Source of the DNA: an uncultured Lachnospiraceae bacterium
GTDB taxonomy: Bacteria > Bacillota > Clostridia > Lachnospirales > Lachnospiraceae
Assembly (NCBI GenBank): GCA_934408585.1
Contig: CAKRVA010000002.1
Span: 248,001 to 312,000, forward strand
Length of the DNA stretch: 64,000 nucleotides
Reading direction: 5' to 3'
The notes beneath the pieces were generated by a model. The model was not told the origin of the DNA, made no database searches, and saw only the letters and a list, made by a program, of their open reading frames with translations. Position 1 is the first letter of the stretch. Each line of letters starts with the position of its first letter. A program made the translations under genes and the position numbers. This document shows positions 45,568-53,243 of the stretch, piece by piece.

Positions 45568-47049
45568 TTATTCTTCTTTATCTTGATATTTTCGAATCAC
45601 GAAATGCATACAGGTTCCTTCGCCCTCTTTACTTGTTGCCCAAATATATCCACCATGGTCTTCCACAATTTTCTTTACAATCGAAAGTCCTATTCCGCTT
45701 CCTCCCTGAGAAGAGTTTCTGGAAGCATCTGTACGATAGAAACGCTCAAATATCTGAGGCAGATCCTTTGAGGCAATGCCTTTTCCGTTATCCTCAATTT
45801 CCACACGGATAGAATCCACTTCATCCAAAATGCGGATATCAATTTCGCCATTCGGTTTATCAATATATTTTACACTGTTTCCTATAATATTGTTAATGAC
45901 TCTTTTTAACTGCTCCGGGTCTGCAATAATGATGGTATCGGGTGAAACAAGGTTGGAATAATTCAGCTCAATATTTTTGGACTCCAAATCCAATCCGACT
46001 TCTTCCACACAATCTCCAAAATACTCTGATACATTGATACGGTGAAAATGATAAGGAATCCGATTGCTGTCAATTCCGGAATATACTGTCAACTCATTAA
46101 TCAAACGGTCCATATCATTTGCCTTGTTATAAATCGTACGGATATATTTATCCATTTTTTCCGGACTGTCTGCGACACCATCCATGATGCCCTCTACATA
46201 ACCCTTAATTGCCGTAATCGGTGTCTTTAAATCATGGGAGATATTACTTACCAGTTCTTTATTTTGTTTTTCTGCCAGAATCTTTTCATCCGTTGATTCC
46301 TTGAGTCGAAGCCTCATATCTTCATAATTTCGGTACAACTCACCAATTTCACCATCCATATTTTCCGGAAGATGATATTCCAGATTCCCCTCCGCAATAT
46401 TCTGCATGGCCTTGTTTAATTGATTAATAGGTGTAAAAACACCCTTACCAATCCATTTTGTTAAAAACCAGCTCGTAAGAATTAAAATAATCATTATGGC
46501 AATTGCCATATATAAAATCAGCAGCTTTGAAAAAGCGGTATTTCCTCTTGTGATTACAAACAAGCTTCCCTCTTCCCCATCCGGAAAAAAGAAATCCATC
46601 TGACGTACCAGTTTCTTCATACTATCATAATAAATACTGCGATTCTGGTTCCGTTCCACATTTTCTGCATGAAAAGATGGCAGGATATTGAAAATCATTC
46701 CGGCTGCCTGCTCATTACCTGCATAAAACAACTGATTGCCCTTACGAACCAATAAATAGGAAGCTCTGTCAGAAACCTCTTCATTTAGAGATTCCCACAT
46801 TTCTTTGCTTTCTATCATCTCCGGCTCATTTTGAAGCACCTCTTTTACTTCGAAAAAAATCTCGTTTGACATTCTCTGGGATGCCTGTGCCGGATCTATT
46901 AAAACATTATAATCTTTACTTTGAATTCCAAGCTCTTCCTGACTTTTTGTTAAATATCCGCCAATACAGACAAACGCTGTCAATGCAAGAAAGGAAGGTA
47001 ATAATACAATTGTAAGAAAGGTAATGACTAACCGTGTTTTAAATTTCAT
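45568..47049 (-). CDS. Sensor histidine kinase (HAMP, VanS-like)
   Basis: 493 residues. One N-terminal membrane helix (about 8-30), an outside domain of about 130 residues, a second helix near 175-195 (LILYMAIAIMIILILTSWFL), then HAMP, the HisKA H-box SNISHDLKTPITAIKGY near 275, and an HATPase_c domain with N box VINNIIGNSVKYI and G1 EDNGKGIASKDLP and G2 GGSGIGLSIVK. It phosphorylates the response regulator just downstream. The stimulus is unknown. Confidence 0.93.
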   Translation of the reverse strand: MKFKTRLVITFLTIVLLPSFLALTAFVCIGGYLTKSQEELGIQSKDYNVLIDPAQASQRMSNEIFFEVKEVLQNEPEMIESKEMWESLNEEVSDRASYLLVRKGNQLFYAGNEQAAGMIFNILPSFHAENVERNQNRSIYYDSMKKLVRQMDFFFPDGEEGSLFVITRGNTAFSKLLILYMAIAIMIILILTSWFLTKWIGKGVFTPINQLNKAMQNIAEGNLEYHLPENMDGEIGELYRNYEDMRLRLKESTDEKILAEKQNKELVSNISHDLKTPITAIKGYVEGIMDGVADSPEKMDKYIRTIYNKANDMDRLINELTVYSGIDSNRIPYHFHRINVSEYFGDCVEEVGLDLESKNIELNYSNLVSPDTIIIADPEQLKRVINNIIGNSVKYIDKPNGEIDIRILDEVDSIRVEIEDNGKGIASKDLPQIFERFYRTDASRNSSQGGSGIGLSIVKKIVEDHGGYIWATSKEGEGTCMHFVIRKYQDKEE

Positions 47050-47142
47050 AATTTAATCCTCTTTGCTCATTATACCATAACCTATTCCCTCGTCGTTAAT
47101 AAACATTTTATCGATTCTATAAAATATTTATAAATTTACCTA

Positions 47143-47190
47143 TTGACATCTTCAAAATTTTTATTATAATAAAATTAGTAATCGTTACTA
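47143..47190 (+). promoter_or_regulatory. perR promoter with PerR/Fur-type operator
   Basis: TTGACA (47143-47148), 16 bp, TATAAT (47165-47170), and just downstream a 15-bp palindrome TAGTAA-TCG-TTACTA (47176-47190). The TATTATAATAA across the -10 box also resembles a Per box. Both suggest autorepression of perR. Confidence 0.65.
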
Positions 47191-47212
47191 TTTCTATTTT
47201 AGGGAGGTGACA

Positions 47213-47599
47213 ATGAAGCGAAATCATAGCAAACAACGGGAAGCTATTTTAGACTTCCTTGCAACAAGAAAAGATCATCCAACCGCAGACGTTGTTTATA
47301 CCAATGTCCGTAAACAGCTTCCGAATATCAGTCTTGGAACAGTTTACCGCAATCTTACCTTATTATCTGATAACGGAGAAATATTAAGATTACGAGTCGG
47401 TGATGGAACAGATCACTTTGATGCCGATATTTCCCCACATTATCATTTTATCTGTAAGAACTGTGGTTGTGTCCTGGATCTTGAAATGGATAATATTGAT
47501 AAAATTAATGAAATTGCTGCCAAAAATTTTGATGGTGAAATTGAAGGACATTGCACTTATTTTTATGGATTATGTAGTAATTGTACTATAAAACACTAA
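47213..47599 (+). CDS. perR: PerR-type Fur-family peroxide regulator
   Basis: 128 residues. The winged helix includes SLGTVYRNLTLLSDNGEI; the metal site DHFDADISPHYHF supplies the His/Asp ligands of PerR. The zinc-binding Cys pairs are CKNCG and CSNC. PerR represses peroxide defence genes until its iron site is oxidised. The start is the ATG at 47213, after GGGAGGTGACA. The rubrerythrin gene follows 31 bp downstream on the same transcript, which supports PerR rather than Fur or Zur. Confidence 0.88.
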   Translation: MKRNHSKQREAILDFLATRKDHPTADVVYTNVRKQLPNISLGTVYRNLTLLSDNGEILRLRVGDGTDHFDADISPHYHFICKNCGCVLDLEMDNIDKINEIAAKNFDGEIEGHCTYFYGLCSNCTIKH

Positions 47600-47630
47600 A
47601 AAATATAATTAAGAAAAGGAGATTAAAATT

Positions 47631-48170
47631 ATGAAGTATGTATGTCAGGTATGTGGTTATGTTCATGAAGGAGATGCAGCACCGGATAAGTGCCCTGTTT
47701 GCGGAGCACCCGTTGAAAAGTTTACTGCTCAGGCAGGAGAAAGAGAATGGGCTGCTGAACACGTAGTAGGTGTTGCACAGGGTGTCAGCGAAGATATTTT
47801 AGAAGACCTCAGAGCAAACTTTAACGGTGAATGTACTGAAGTAGGTATGTATCTTGCTATGGCAAGAGTTGCTCACAGAGAAGGCTATCCTGAAATCGGT
47901 CTTTATTGGGAAAAGGCCGCATGGGAAGAAGCAGAACATGCTGCAAAATTTGCAGAGTTATTGGGCGAAGTAGTTACGGATTCCACCAAGAAGAACCTGG
48001 AAATGAGAGTAGAAGCAGAAAACGGTGCAACTGCAGGTAAATTTGACCTTGCAAAACGTGCAAAAGCTGCAAATCTTGATGCGATCCATGATACCGTTCA
48101 TGAAATGGCTCGTGACGAGGCAAGACATGGCAAAGCATTTGAAGGCTTATTAAAGAGATATTTCGGATAA
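47631..48170 (+). CDS. Reverse rubrerythrin (N-terminal rubredoxin, C-terminal diiron)
   Basis: 179 residues. An N-terminal rubredoxin-like FeS4 site (CQVCGYVHEG, then CPVCGAPVE) precedes a four-helix diiron domain with ligands in GECTEVGMYLAMARVAH, EEAEHAAKFAE and DEARHGKAF. The domain order is the reverse of classic rubrerythrin. The enzyme reduces hydrogen peroxide with NADH-derived electrons in clostridia. It follows perR, with AAAAGGAG before the ATG, so it is under oxidative-stress control by inference. Confidence 0.92.
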   Translation: MKYVCQVCGYVHEGDAAPDKCPVCGAPVEKFTAQAGEREWAAEHVVGVAQGVSEDILEDLRANFNGECTEVGMYLAMARVAHREGYPEIGLYWEKAAWEEAEHAAKFAELLGEVVTDSTKKNLEMRVEAENGATAGKFDLAKRAKAANLDAIHDTVHEMARDEARHGKAFEGLLKRYFG

Positions 48171-48192
48171 TTATTTCAGGCTTTTATAAGAA

Positions 48193-48232
48193 CAGGGTAT
48201 GCCACATAAGATGGCATACCCTGATTTTTTAT
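48193..48232 (+). terminator. Terminator of perR-rubrerythrin
   Basis: CAGGGTATGCCA pairs perfectly with TGGCATACCCTG, followed by ATTTTTTATT. It lies 22 bp after the stop codon and also separates the operon from the convergent mntP. Confidence 0.92.
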
Positions 48233-48238
48233 TATTTA

Positions 48239-48799
48239 TTAACCGAAAACTCCCAGTCCATCCAATAATATCTTAATACCAATCAATATCAAAATGACAC
48301 CACCGCAAATCTCGGATTTTGATTTGTATTTTGCACCGAATATACTTCCGATTTTTACACCAACAGCAGAACATATAAAAGTAATACTTCCAATAAAGGA
48401 TACCGCCGGTACAATGTTTACCTGCAGGAATGCAAAGGAAACACCTACTGCAAGTGCATCAATACTTGTTGCAATCGCAAGCAGCAACATACTTTTTGCA
48501 TCCATGGCAGCATCCACATTTTCTTCTTCGCCAAATGCTTCTTTAATCATTTTCGCACCCAGAAATACCAATAATACAAAGGCAATCCAATGCGAATATG
48601 CCGTAATCATGTCTGCAAAAAAGCTTCCCAGAAAATACCCAATCAGTGGCATCAATGCCTGAAAACCGCCAAACCAGATACCTGCAATACACATATGCTT
48701 TACTTTAATTTTTCCCAAAGAAAGCCCCTTGCAGATGGATACCGCAAAAGCGTCCATAGACAAACCTACCGCAATAAAAAACAATTCCATCAGCTCCAT
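48239..48799 (-). CDS. mntP: Manganese efflux pump MntP
   Basis: 186 residues and six membrane helices. The two family repeats carry the acidic motifs AVGLSMDAFAVSI near 11-23 and ATSIDALAVGVSF near 110-122, which hold the conserved Asp residues for Mn2+ passage. GGAGGTAAG precedes the ATG. The preceding leader is a Mn2+ riboswitch, which confirms the substrate. Confidence 0.95.
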   Translation of the reverse strand: MELMELFFIAVGLSMDAFAVSICKGLSLGKIKVKHMCIAGIWFGGFQALMPLIGYFLGSFFADMITAYSHWIAFVLLVFLGAKMIKEAFGEEENVDAAMDAKSMLLLAIATSIDALAVGVSFAFLQVNIVPAVSFIGSITFICSAVGVKIGSIFGAKYKSKSEICGGVILILIGIKILLDGLGVFG

Positions 48800-48814
48800 A
48801 ACTTACCTCCAAAA

Positions 48815-48846
48815 TCAAAAAAATTCAGGTATTCCCATACCTGAAT
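48815..48846 (-). terminator. Terminator of the mntP leader
   Basis: On the minus strand ATTCAGGTAT pairs with ATACCTGAAT around GGGA, followed by TTTTTTTGA. It sits between the aptamer and the mntP ribosome binding site and is the expression platform. Confidence 0.9.
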
Positions 48847-48849
48847 CTA

Positions 48850-48966
48850 AAAAGACACAGATATAGCAATGCCATACCTGAGTCTCGTTATTTAAGACAA
48901 GCCAGATTATGAAATAATCAGTCTGTTGACTTGACACGCCATGCGCCAACTACTCCCTCAAAGTTT
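48850..48966 (-). ncRNA. Mn2+ riboswitch (yybP-ykoY)
   Basis: Read on the minus strand the leader holds the aptamer hallmarks: UUUGAGGGAGUAGUU at the 5' side, a GUCAACAGACUG / AAUCUGGCUUGUC segment, and AACGAGACUCAGGUAUGG. These match the yybP-ykoY consensus (GGGGAGUAG ... GUCAAC ... CUGG ... CGAGACC). High Mn2+ should stabilise it and prevent the terminator, turning mntP on. The CUCAGGUAU segment repeats the 5' arm of the terminator and can compete for the 3' arm. Confidence 0.88.
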
Positions 48967-48970
48967 TTTA

Positions 48971-48999
48971 ACTTTATCACATTTTTGGAGTAGTTTCAA
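48971..48999 (-). promoter_or_regulatory. Promoter of the mntP leader
   Basis: On the minus strand TTGAAA (48999-48994), 17 bp, TAAAGT (48976-48971), close to the 5' end of the aptamer. Confidence 0.5.
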
Positions 49000-49019
49000 G
49001 TAGTTTTTGATTTTTATTA

Positions 49020-49571
49020 TCAATAAATAAATCTTTTAAGCACATTCGTAAGAATATATGCCAAAACAATTTTTATCGCATCCGGAATGATAAACGGAAT
49101 AACGCACCAGCCAAGAACGGTCATAAGACTGACTGCCCCTGTATTCTTTAAATAAACAAACATAAACCACGCTGTTCCAAATGCATAACATACAAGCAAC
49201 CCAACAACCATGGAAATAGCAAGTATCACCGGCTTTCTGCCAAAGAATTTTTCCATGACCCACATAAATAAAGCTGTAAACAAAAATCCAATGATATAAC
49301 CGCCGGTAGTGCCTAACAATACTCCAATTCCTCCTCGAAATCCTGAAAATACAGGAATTCCGAAAGCTCCTAACAATATATAAAGTAAAACCGAACAGGA
49401 ACCTCTTTTTCCTCCTAACAAACCAACTGTTAAAAATACTGCCATAGTCTGTAATGTAAATGGAACGGTTGCCGGAATGGAAATCCAAGAGCAAATGGTA
49501 ATCAATGCTGCAAATAAGCTGATATATACCATATCTCTTGTTTTTGATGATCTTGTCTGTGCTGAATTCAT
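49020..49571 (-). CDS. bioY: Biotin transporter S component BioY
   Basis: 183 residues and five or six membrane helices. VPFTLQTMAVFLTVGLLG near 36-53 and GGIGVLLGTTGGYIIGFLF near 78-96 are the BioY substrate-binding segments. It binds biotin outside and uses the shared ECF energy-coupling module (not in this window) or works alone. The promoter region contains a BirA operator, so it is repressed when biotin is plentiful. AAAGGAG precedes the ATG. Confidence 0.95.
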   Translation of the reverse strand: MNSAQTRSSKTRDMVYISLFAALITICSWISIPATVPFTLQTMAVFLTVGLLGGKRGSCSVLLYILLGAFGIPVFSGFRGGIGVLLGTTGGYIIGFLFTALFMWVMEKFFGRKPVILAISMVVGLLVCYAFGTAWFMFVYLKNTGAVSLMTVLGWCVIPFIIPDAIKIVLAYILTNVLKRFIY

Positions 49572-49632
49572 ATGTAATGTCTCCTTTTGCTACTTATTTG
49601 TCCATCACATATGCTAGCATAGCAGATTTTTA

Positions 49633-49664
49633 TTGTCAACCTCTTTTTATCTATTGGTTTACAA
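49633..49664. promoter_or_regulatory. BirA operator over the bioY promoter
   Basis: A 9-bp inverted repeat TTGTCAACC-N14-GGTTTACAA fits the Firmicute BirA box (TTGTTAAC and its complement about 15 bp apart). On the minus strand the right half contains TTGACA (49638-49633), 17 bp before TAGCAT, the probable bioY promoter. The left half is part of the last birA codons and stop. Confidence 0.82.
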
Positions 49665-50628
49665 TTTGAACTTCTCCGTAAGATAACTTCTCTTGCGTAC
49701 CATTCTCATATCTTACCAAAAGCTGACAATCCTCATTGATATCATATGCCAGTGCTTTTTTCTTTTCTTTTCCCTGGATAACATAAATCTCTTTATTTAT
49801 TAGAAGGCTATAATCACGATATTTCTGAATATATGTTTTTCGTTCTGCTTTTTTGTAATATCTTACAAAATGCCGCAGAAAAGCTGCTACTAATTGATTT
49901 TTAAAATCAGTTTTAGGATTTTCGGAAACAACCCCTGCAATTTTTTCAATTTCTTTTGGGAATCCATCCATCGGTGGATATACATTAATTCCAAGTCCAA
50001 GAACAGCATAGTCCAGTAAACCGCTCTCCAGGCTGAACGAAGCCTCTGTTAAAATACCACAGACTTTTTTTCCATGAATAAAAATATCATTCACCCATTT
50101 AATCTGCGGATGCTTGTCAGATACCTCCTCGATAGCTTCGCAAATTGCAACTGCTGCCATTGTTGTAATCTGTAATGCCTGATTCGCATTATAATCCTTC
50201 GGTCTAAGCAATGTGCTGATATAGATTCCCGTTTCTTTTGGTGAAAAAAATGCTCTGCCGGTACGTCCGCGGCCAACTGCCTGTTCCCGGGCAATTACCG
50301 TATATCCATCACCTGCACCTTCACCTGCTTTTTTCCAGACATACGAATTTGTAGAATCTACGGTAGGCAGCATTTCCATTTCTAAAAAGTCGCATTCCGC
50401 ATTCAAATATTTTTGAATCCCCTGAACAGAAAGAATATCGGTATTCTCCGATAAGCAATAACCCTTATTTGTGACAGCTTTTATCGGATAACCTTCTTCC
50501 TTTAATTTGTTTACCGCTTTCCATATAGCAGCTCTTGAAACATCAAGCTTTTTTGCAATTTCTTCTCCGGAAAGATAAGTGCCCCTATTTAATTCAAATA
50601 AATTAATCATCTTTTCTTTTACGGTCAT
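49651..50628 (-). CDS. birA: Biotin operon repressor / biotin-protein ligase
   Basis: 325 residues. An N-terminal winged helix (about 1-60, LSGEEIAKKLDVSRAAIWKAV) precedes the ligase core with GRGRTGRAFFSP near 125 and KWVNDIFIHGKKVCGILTEA near 185, and a C-terminal SH3-like domain. It makes biotinyl-AMP, biotinylates carboxylases and, when charged, dimerises on DNA. Its operator lies at its own 3' end, upstream of bioY. The ribosome binding site is weak. Confidence 0.95.
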   Translation of the reverse strand: MTVKEKMINLFELNRGTYLSGEEIAKKLDVSRAAIWKAVNKLKEEGYPIKAVTNKGYCLSENTDILSVQGIQKYLNAECDFLEMEMLPTVDSTNSYVWKKAGEGAGDGYTVIAREQAVGRGRTGRAFFSPKETGIYISTLLRPKDYNANQALQITTMAAVAICEAIEEVSDKHPQIKWVNDIFIHGKKVCGILTEASFSLESGLLDYAVLGLGINVYPPMDGFPKEIEKIAGVVSENPKTDFKNQLVAAFLRHFVRYYKKAERKTYIQKYRDYSLLINKEIYVIQGKEKKKALAYDINEDCQLLVRYENGTQEKLSYGEVQIVNQ

Positions 50629-50807
50629 GACTCTATTTTACACCGAGTTTCTGCAAAAGAAAAGTCGCACTGTTCCTGTAATTTCCATATGAAAAATACT
50701 TCCATAAATACATGGATTTTGTTATAATAAAAGTAGTAATCATACATATTAGGTAATTGCTTTTGCAGTTACCTATTTATGTTTTACAGATAAGGGGGCA
50801 ACCACAT

Positions 50808-51644
50808 ATGTTTGATTTTAAGTTTGACTGGAAGCCGGATATGGCATGTGGTGTAGAAGAAATTGACACCCAACATAAACAGCTTTTTCGTATTGGACGT
50901 GACATTGAGCAGTTAATACAGACCGATTGTATTGGCATTAAAGATGAACAGCTTTTGGATATTGTCTGTCAGCTACGTGATTTTTGCGCGTATCATTTTT
51001 ATGAAGAAGAATCCCTTATGGATTCTATCCAGTATAGTAAATCGGAACTGCATAAAAAAGAACATCAGAAAATTACGAAAAGGCTTACCGGAATGAGTAT
51101 GCCTGCCCTCAAAAAAGAGCCCCTCAAAGAATTGATTAAAATTCGGGAAGAGGTCCAGCATCAGATTTTTGAACATGTTTTAGGTCTTGATATGGAATTT
51201 GCAAAAGAATACCTTGCCCAGCAAAAGGTCTCTTCCAGTAAAAAGGTCGAAAACGAATCCCTGGACAATCCTTATGGACTAAAATTAATGGATTTGGATA
51301 TAGCTACGGTCTATCTTTATAAGGAGCAAAGTAATAAAGGAAGAATGCTTTTAATTGACCGTGAAAAGTCAAAAGGAATTTCAAAAATTCCCTCTTTAGT
51401 CAGAGATACCTTTTTTAACGATGTTACCCGTGCAATGAAAGCATTAAATGCTGCTTATGCTCCGGATACCATTGATTGTGCATATTTTGGGGATGTTTCA
51501 CTGGAAACGCATATGCATATCATTCCAAAGTATAAAAATGATGACGATTGGGGAAAAGCGTTATGTGCTGACCCCGGAAAATATTATCCTTCCCTGGAAG
51601 AATTAGAAGAAATTGCTGAGAAAATCCGTGAAAAGCTAAAATAA
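50808..51644 (+). CDS. Bacteriohemerythrin-HIT domain fusion protein
   Basis: 278 residues in two parts. Residues 1-130 form a bacteriohemerythrin: GVEEIDTQHKQLF, CAYHFYEEESLM, HKKEHQKI and HVLGLDMEF supply the His, Glu and Asp ligands of an O2-binding diiron site. Residues 165-278 look like a HIT-type nucleotide hydrolase/transferase: THMHIIPKY holds two of the His of HxHxH, with Glu at the first position, and KGRMLLIDREKSKGISKIP fits the HIT fold entry. The start at 50808 follows AAGGGGG; a 51-nt longer frame lacks a site. A GGTAA/TTACC hairpin lies in its leader. Confidence 0.82.
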   Translation: MFDFKFDWKPDMACGVEEIDTQHKQLFRIGRDIEQLIQTDCIGIKDEQLLDIVCQLRDFCAYHFYEEESLMDSIQYSKSELHKKEHQKITKRLTGMSMPALKKEPLKELIKIREEVQHQIFEHVLGLDMEFAKEYLAQQKVSSSKKVENESLDNPYGLKLMDLDIATVYLYKEQSNKGRMLLIDREKSKGISKIPSLVRDTFFNDVTRAMKALNAAYAPDTIDCAYFGDVSLETHMHIIPKYKNDDDWGKALCADPGKYYPSLEELEEIAEKIREKLK

Positions 51645-51670
51645 AAAATGGTCTTAATGACCATTTTTTA
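51644..51670. terminator. Terminator after the hemerythrin-HIT gene
   Basis: AAAAATGGTC pairs with GACCATTTTT around TTAAT, followed by a T-rich tract on both strands. It also ends the small membrane-protein gene on the other strand. Confidence 0.88.
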
Positions 51671-51683
51671 TTTTCTTGACTTA

Positions 51684-51827
51684 TCATATTATATATTCTA
51701 TAGGCTCGTCTTTTGGAGAAAAAGCGTTATAAATCTGATCAACTTTCTTTACAAGCATCAATACAACTAATACGACTATTACCACAAATAATAGTATGTC
51801 TTTTACTTTCATATCCTTTATATTCAT
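51684..51827 (-). CDS. Small single-pass membrane protein, 47 residues
   Basis: An open frame with a strong AAAAGGAG site 5 nt before its ATG. The product opens MNIKDMKVKD, runs through a 16-residue hydrophobic helix (ILLFVVIVVLVVLMLV) and continues with KKVDQIYNAFSPKDEPIEYII. A short basic-acidic inside segment, one helix and a 20-residue tail suggest a bitopic small protein. I do not recognise it. It lies in the 298-bp space between the hemerythrin-HIT gene and a glycosyltransferase gene, on the strand of the latter. Confidence 0.65.
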   Translation of the reverse strand: MNIKDMKVKDILLFVVIVVLVVLMLVKKVDQIYNAFSPKDEPIEYII

Positions 51828-51941
51828 TCCGTCTCCTTTTACCTCTTTTACCATAAATTATTTTGTTATTCCTAAGGATATCATTTTGTTCCATCCATAT
51901 CAAGTGCAATCACTTTATAAGTGTTTACACAAATCACCTTT

Positions 51942-53243
51942 CTATATCATTGTAAAAAAGACAATGGAAAATATTCCAAAAAGAATACATAACCATTTCA
52001 TTCCCTTTTGTAATAGGGCCTGTTCCTGGGCAAACGTACCATGAGGTTCCTCTTCCAGAAAACGGCAAAGCACCATAGCCTTACATACCGTAAGCATCAG
52101 GTAATAACGAAAATCCATGGAACAGCCATAGGGAAGGCTGAAATAAGAGATTGCTGCATACCCACCAAACAAAAGCCCCAGAATATAGGGACGCTTATCC
52201 TCCGAAATAGATTTCCATTTGCAGATTTTAAAAATACCAACTGCAGCAACCAGTAATGTTAATACCGTACTAATCAAAAGAAGCATAGCCGGAATCCATA
52301 TCGGCATATCATAGGAAAACTCCCCAAACAGCTCCGTTTTTAGTAGATAAACCGGGAAATTATAATCCCGAAGTGGATTTGCATAGGGCGAACGTAACCA
52401 GTTTCTTACGTCAATAGAAAAAAATCTTGCGACATAAGAAGTCATTCCCCGATAGAGAAAAGCATCCGGTACCATAATATATCCAATCGGTTGTCCAAAC
52501 AATACAAAATTCCGAATGGAATACCACATGCCAAGTGGAAACGCAATGATTGCAAACACCAGCATCTTTGGAACAAACTGTAGGCTCTTTCTGTTTTTCC
52601 AGAAGATATAAGCCGTATAGAATGACGGAAATGCTAATGACACCTTTGTCATCATGCCACACCCATAAAGAATCGCAAGAAGTATGGTATATTTCCAATC
52701 CGGTGTTTTCTCCCAATATATAGTAATAAGAATCACCGCCACCATAAAGAAAAACGTTAGTGCATCTTCCCCCAGTCTTCCTCCTGTCAGCCAGAAAACA
52801 GGCGTAAATGAAAGAATTACCATTCCAAATACTCTGGTCCTTGCCAGACAGAATTCTCTCAACAGACGTTCGGATAAATACAGGGAAAAACAGGATGCTG
52901 CACAGGACACAATTTTTCCTGCATTTACCAAAAATTCTGCATCCCCAATTCCTGTTACTGCCTGCATCACTTTTGCTACGGATGCACTTAATAAAAAATA
53001 AAATGGCTGTTGATAAAATTGCGTGTCATAGGAATCGGGAAGCTTCCCAAACACTGCGAGCCGGAGCAGATAGGACGCCTTACCAACCGAATTTGTTGAT
53101 ATCCCTATAATATCATGAGCCCGTACCGTAACCGGAGTCACAACTGCATACCAGATTCGTAACACACACCCCGCAAAAATGAGCAGCTTTATGATATTTT
53201 CAGGGGTAACCCATTTTTTCATTCTCAGATTGTCTTTGCTCAT
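51942..53243 (-). CDS. GT-C fold membrane glycosyltransferase
   Basis: 433 residues with about eleven membrane helices. The early outside loop holds SYDTQFYQQPFYFLLSASV, which has the acidic-aromatic PMT/ArnT-like pattern with QPFYF, and a later TGGRLGEDALTFFFMV. It should transfer a sugar from a lipid-phosphate carrier outside the membrane; sugar and acceptor are unknown. The ATG at 53243 follows AGGAGGGGGAAC and overlaps the PMT gene's stop (ATGA), so translation is coupled. Confidence 0.8.
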   Translation of the reverse strand: MSKDNLRMKKWVTPENIIKLLIFAGCVLRIWYAVVTPVTVRAHDIIGISTNSVGKASYLLRLAVFGKLPDSYDTQFYQQPFYFLLSASVAKVMQAVTGIGDAEFLVNAGKIVSCAASCFSLYLSERLLREFCLARTRVFGMVILSFTPVFWLTGGRLGEDALTFFFMVAVILITIYWEKTPDWKYTILLAILYGCGMMTKVSLAFPSFYTAYIFWKNRKSLQFVPKMLVFAIIAFPLGMWYSIRNFVLFGQPIGYIMVPDAFLYRGMTSYVARFFSIDVRNWLRSPYANPLRDYNFPVYLLKTELFGEFSYDMPIWIPAMLLLISTVLTLLVAAVGIFKICKWKSISEDKRPYILGLLFGGYAAISYFSLPYGCSMDFRYYLMLTVCKAMVLCRFLEEEPHGTFAQEQALLQKGMKWLCILFGIFSIVFFTMI

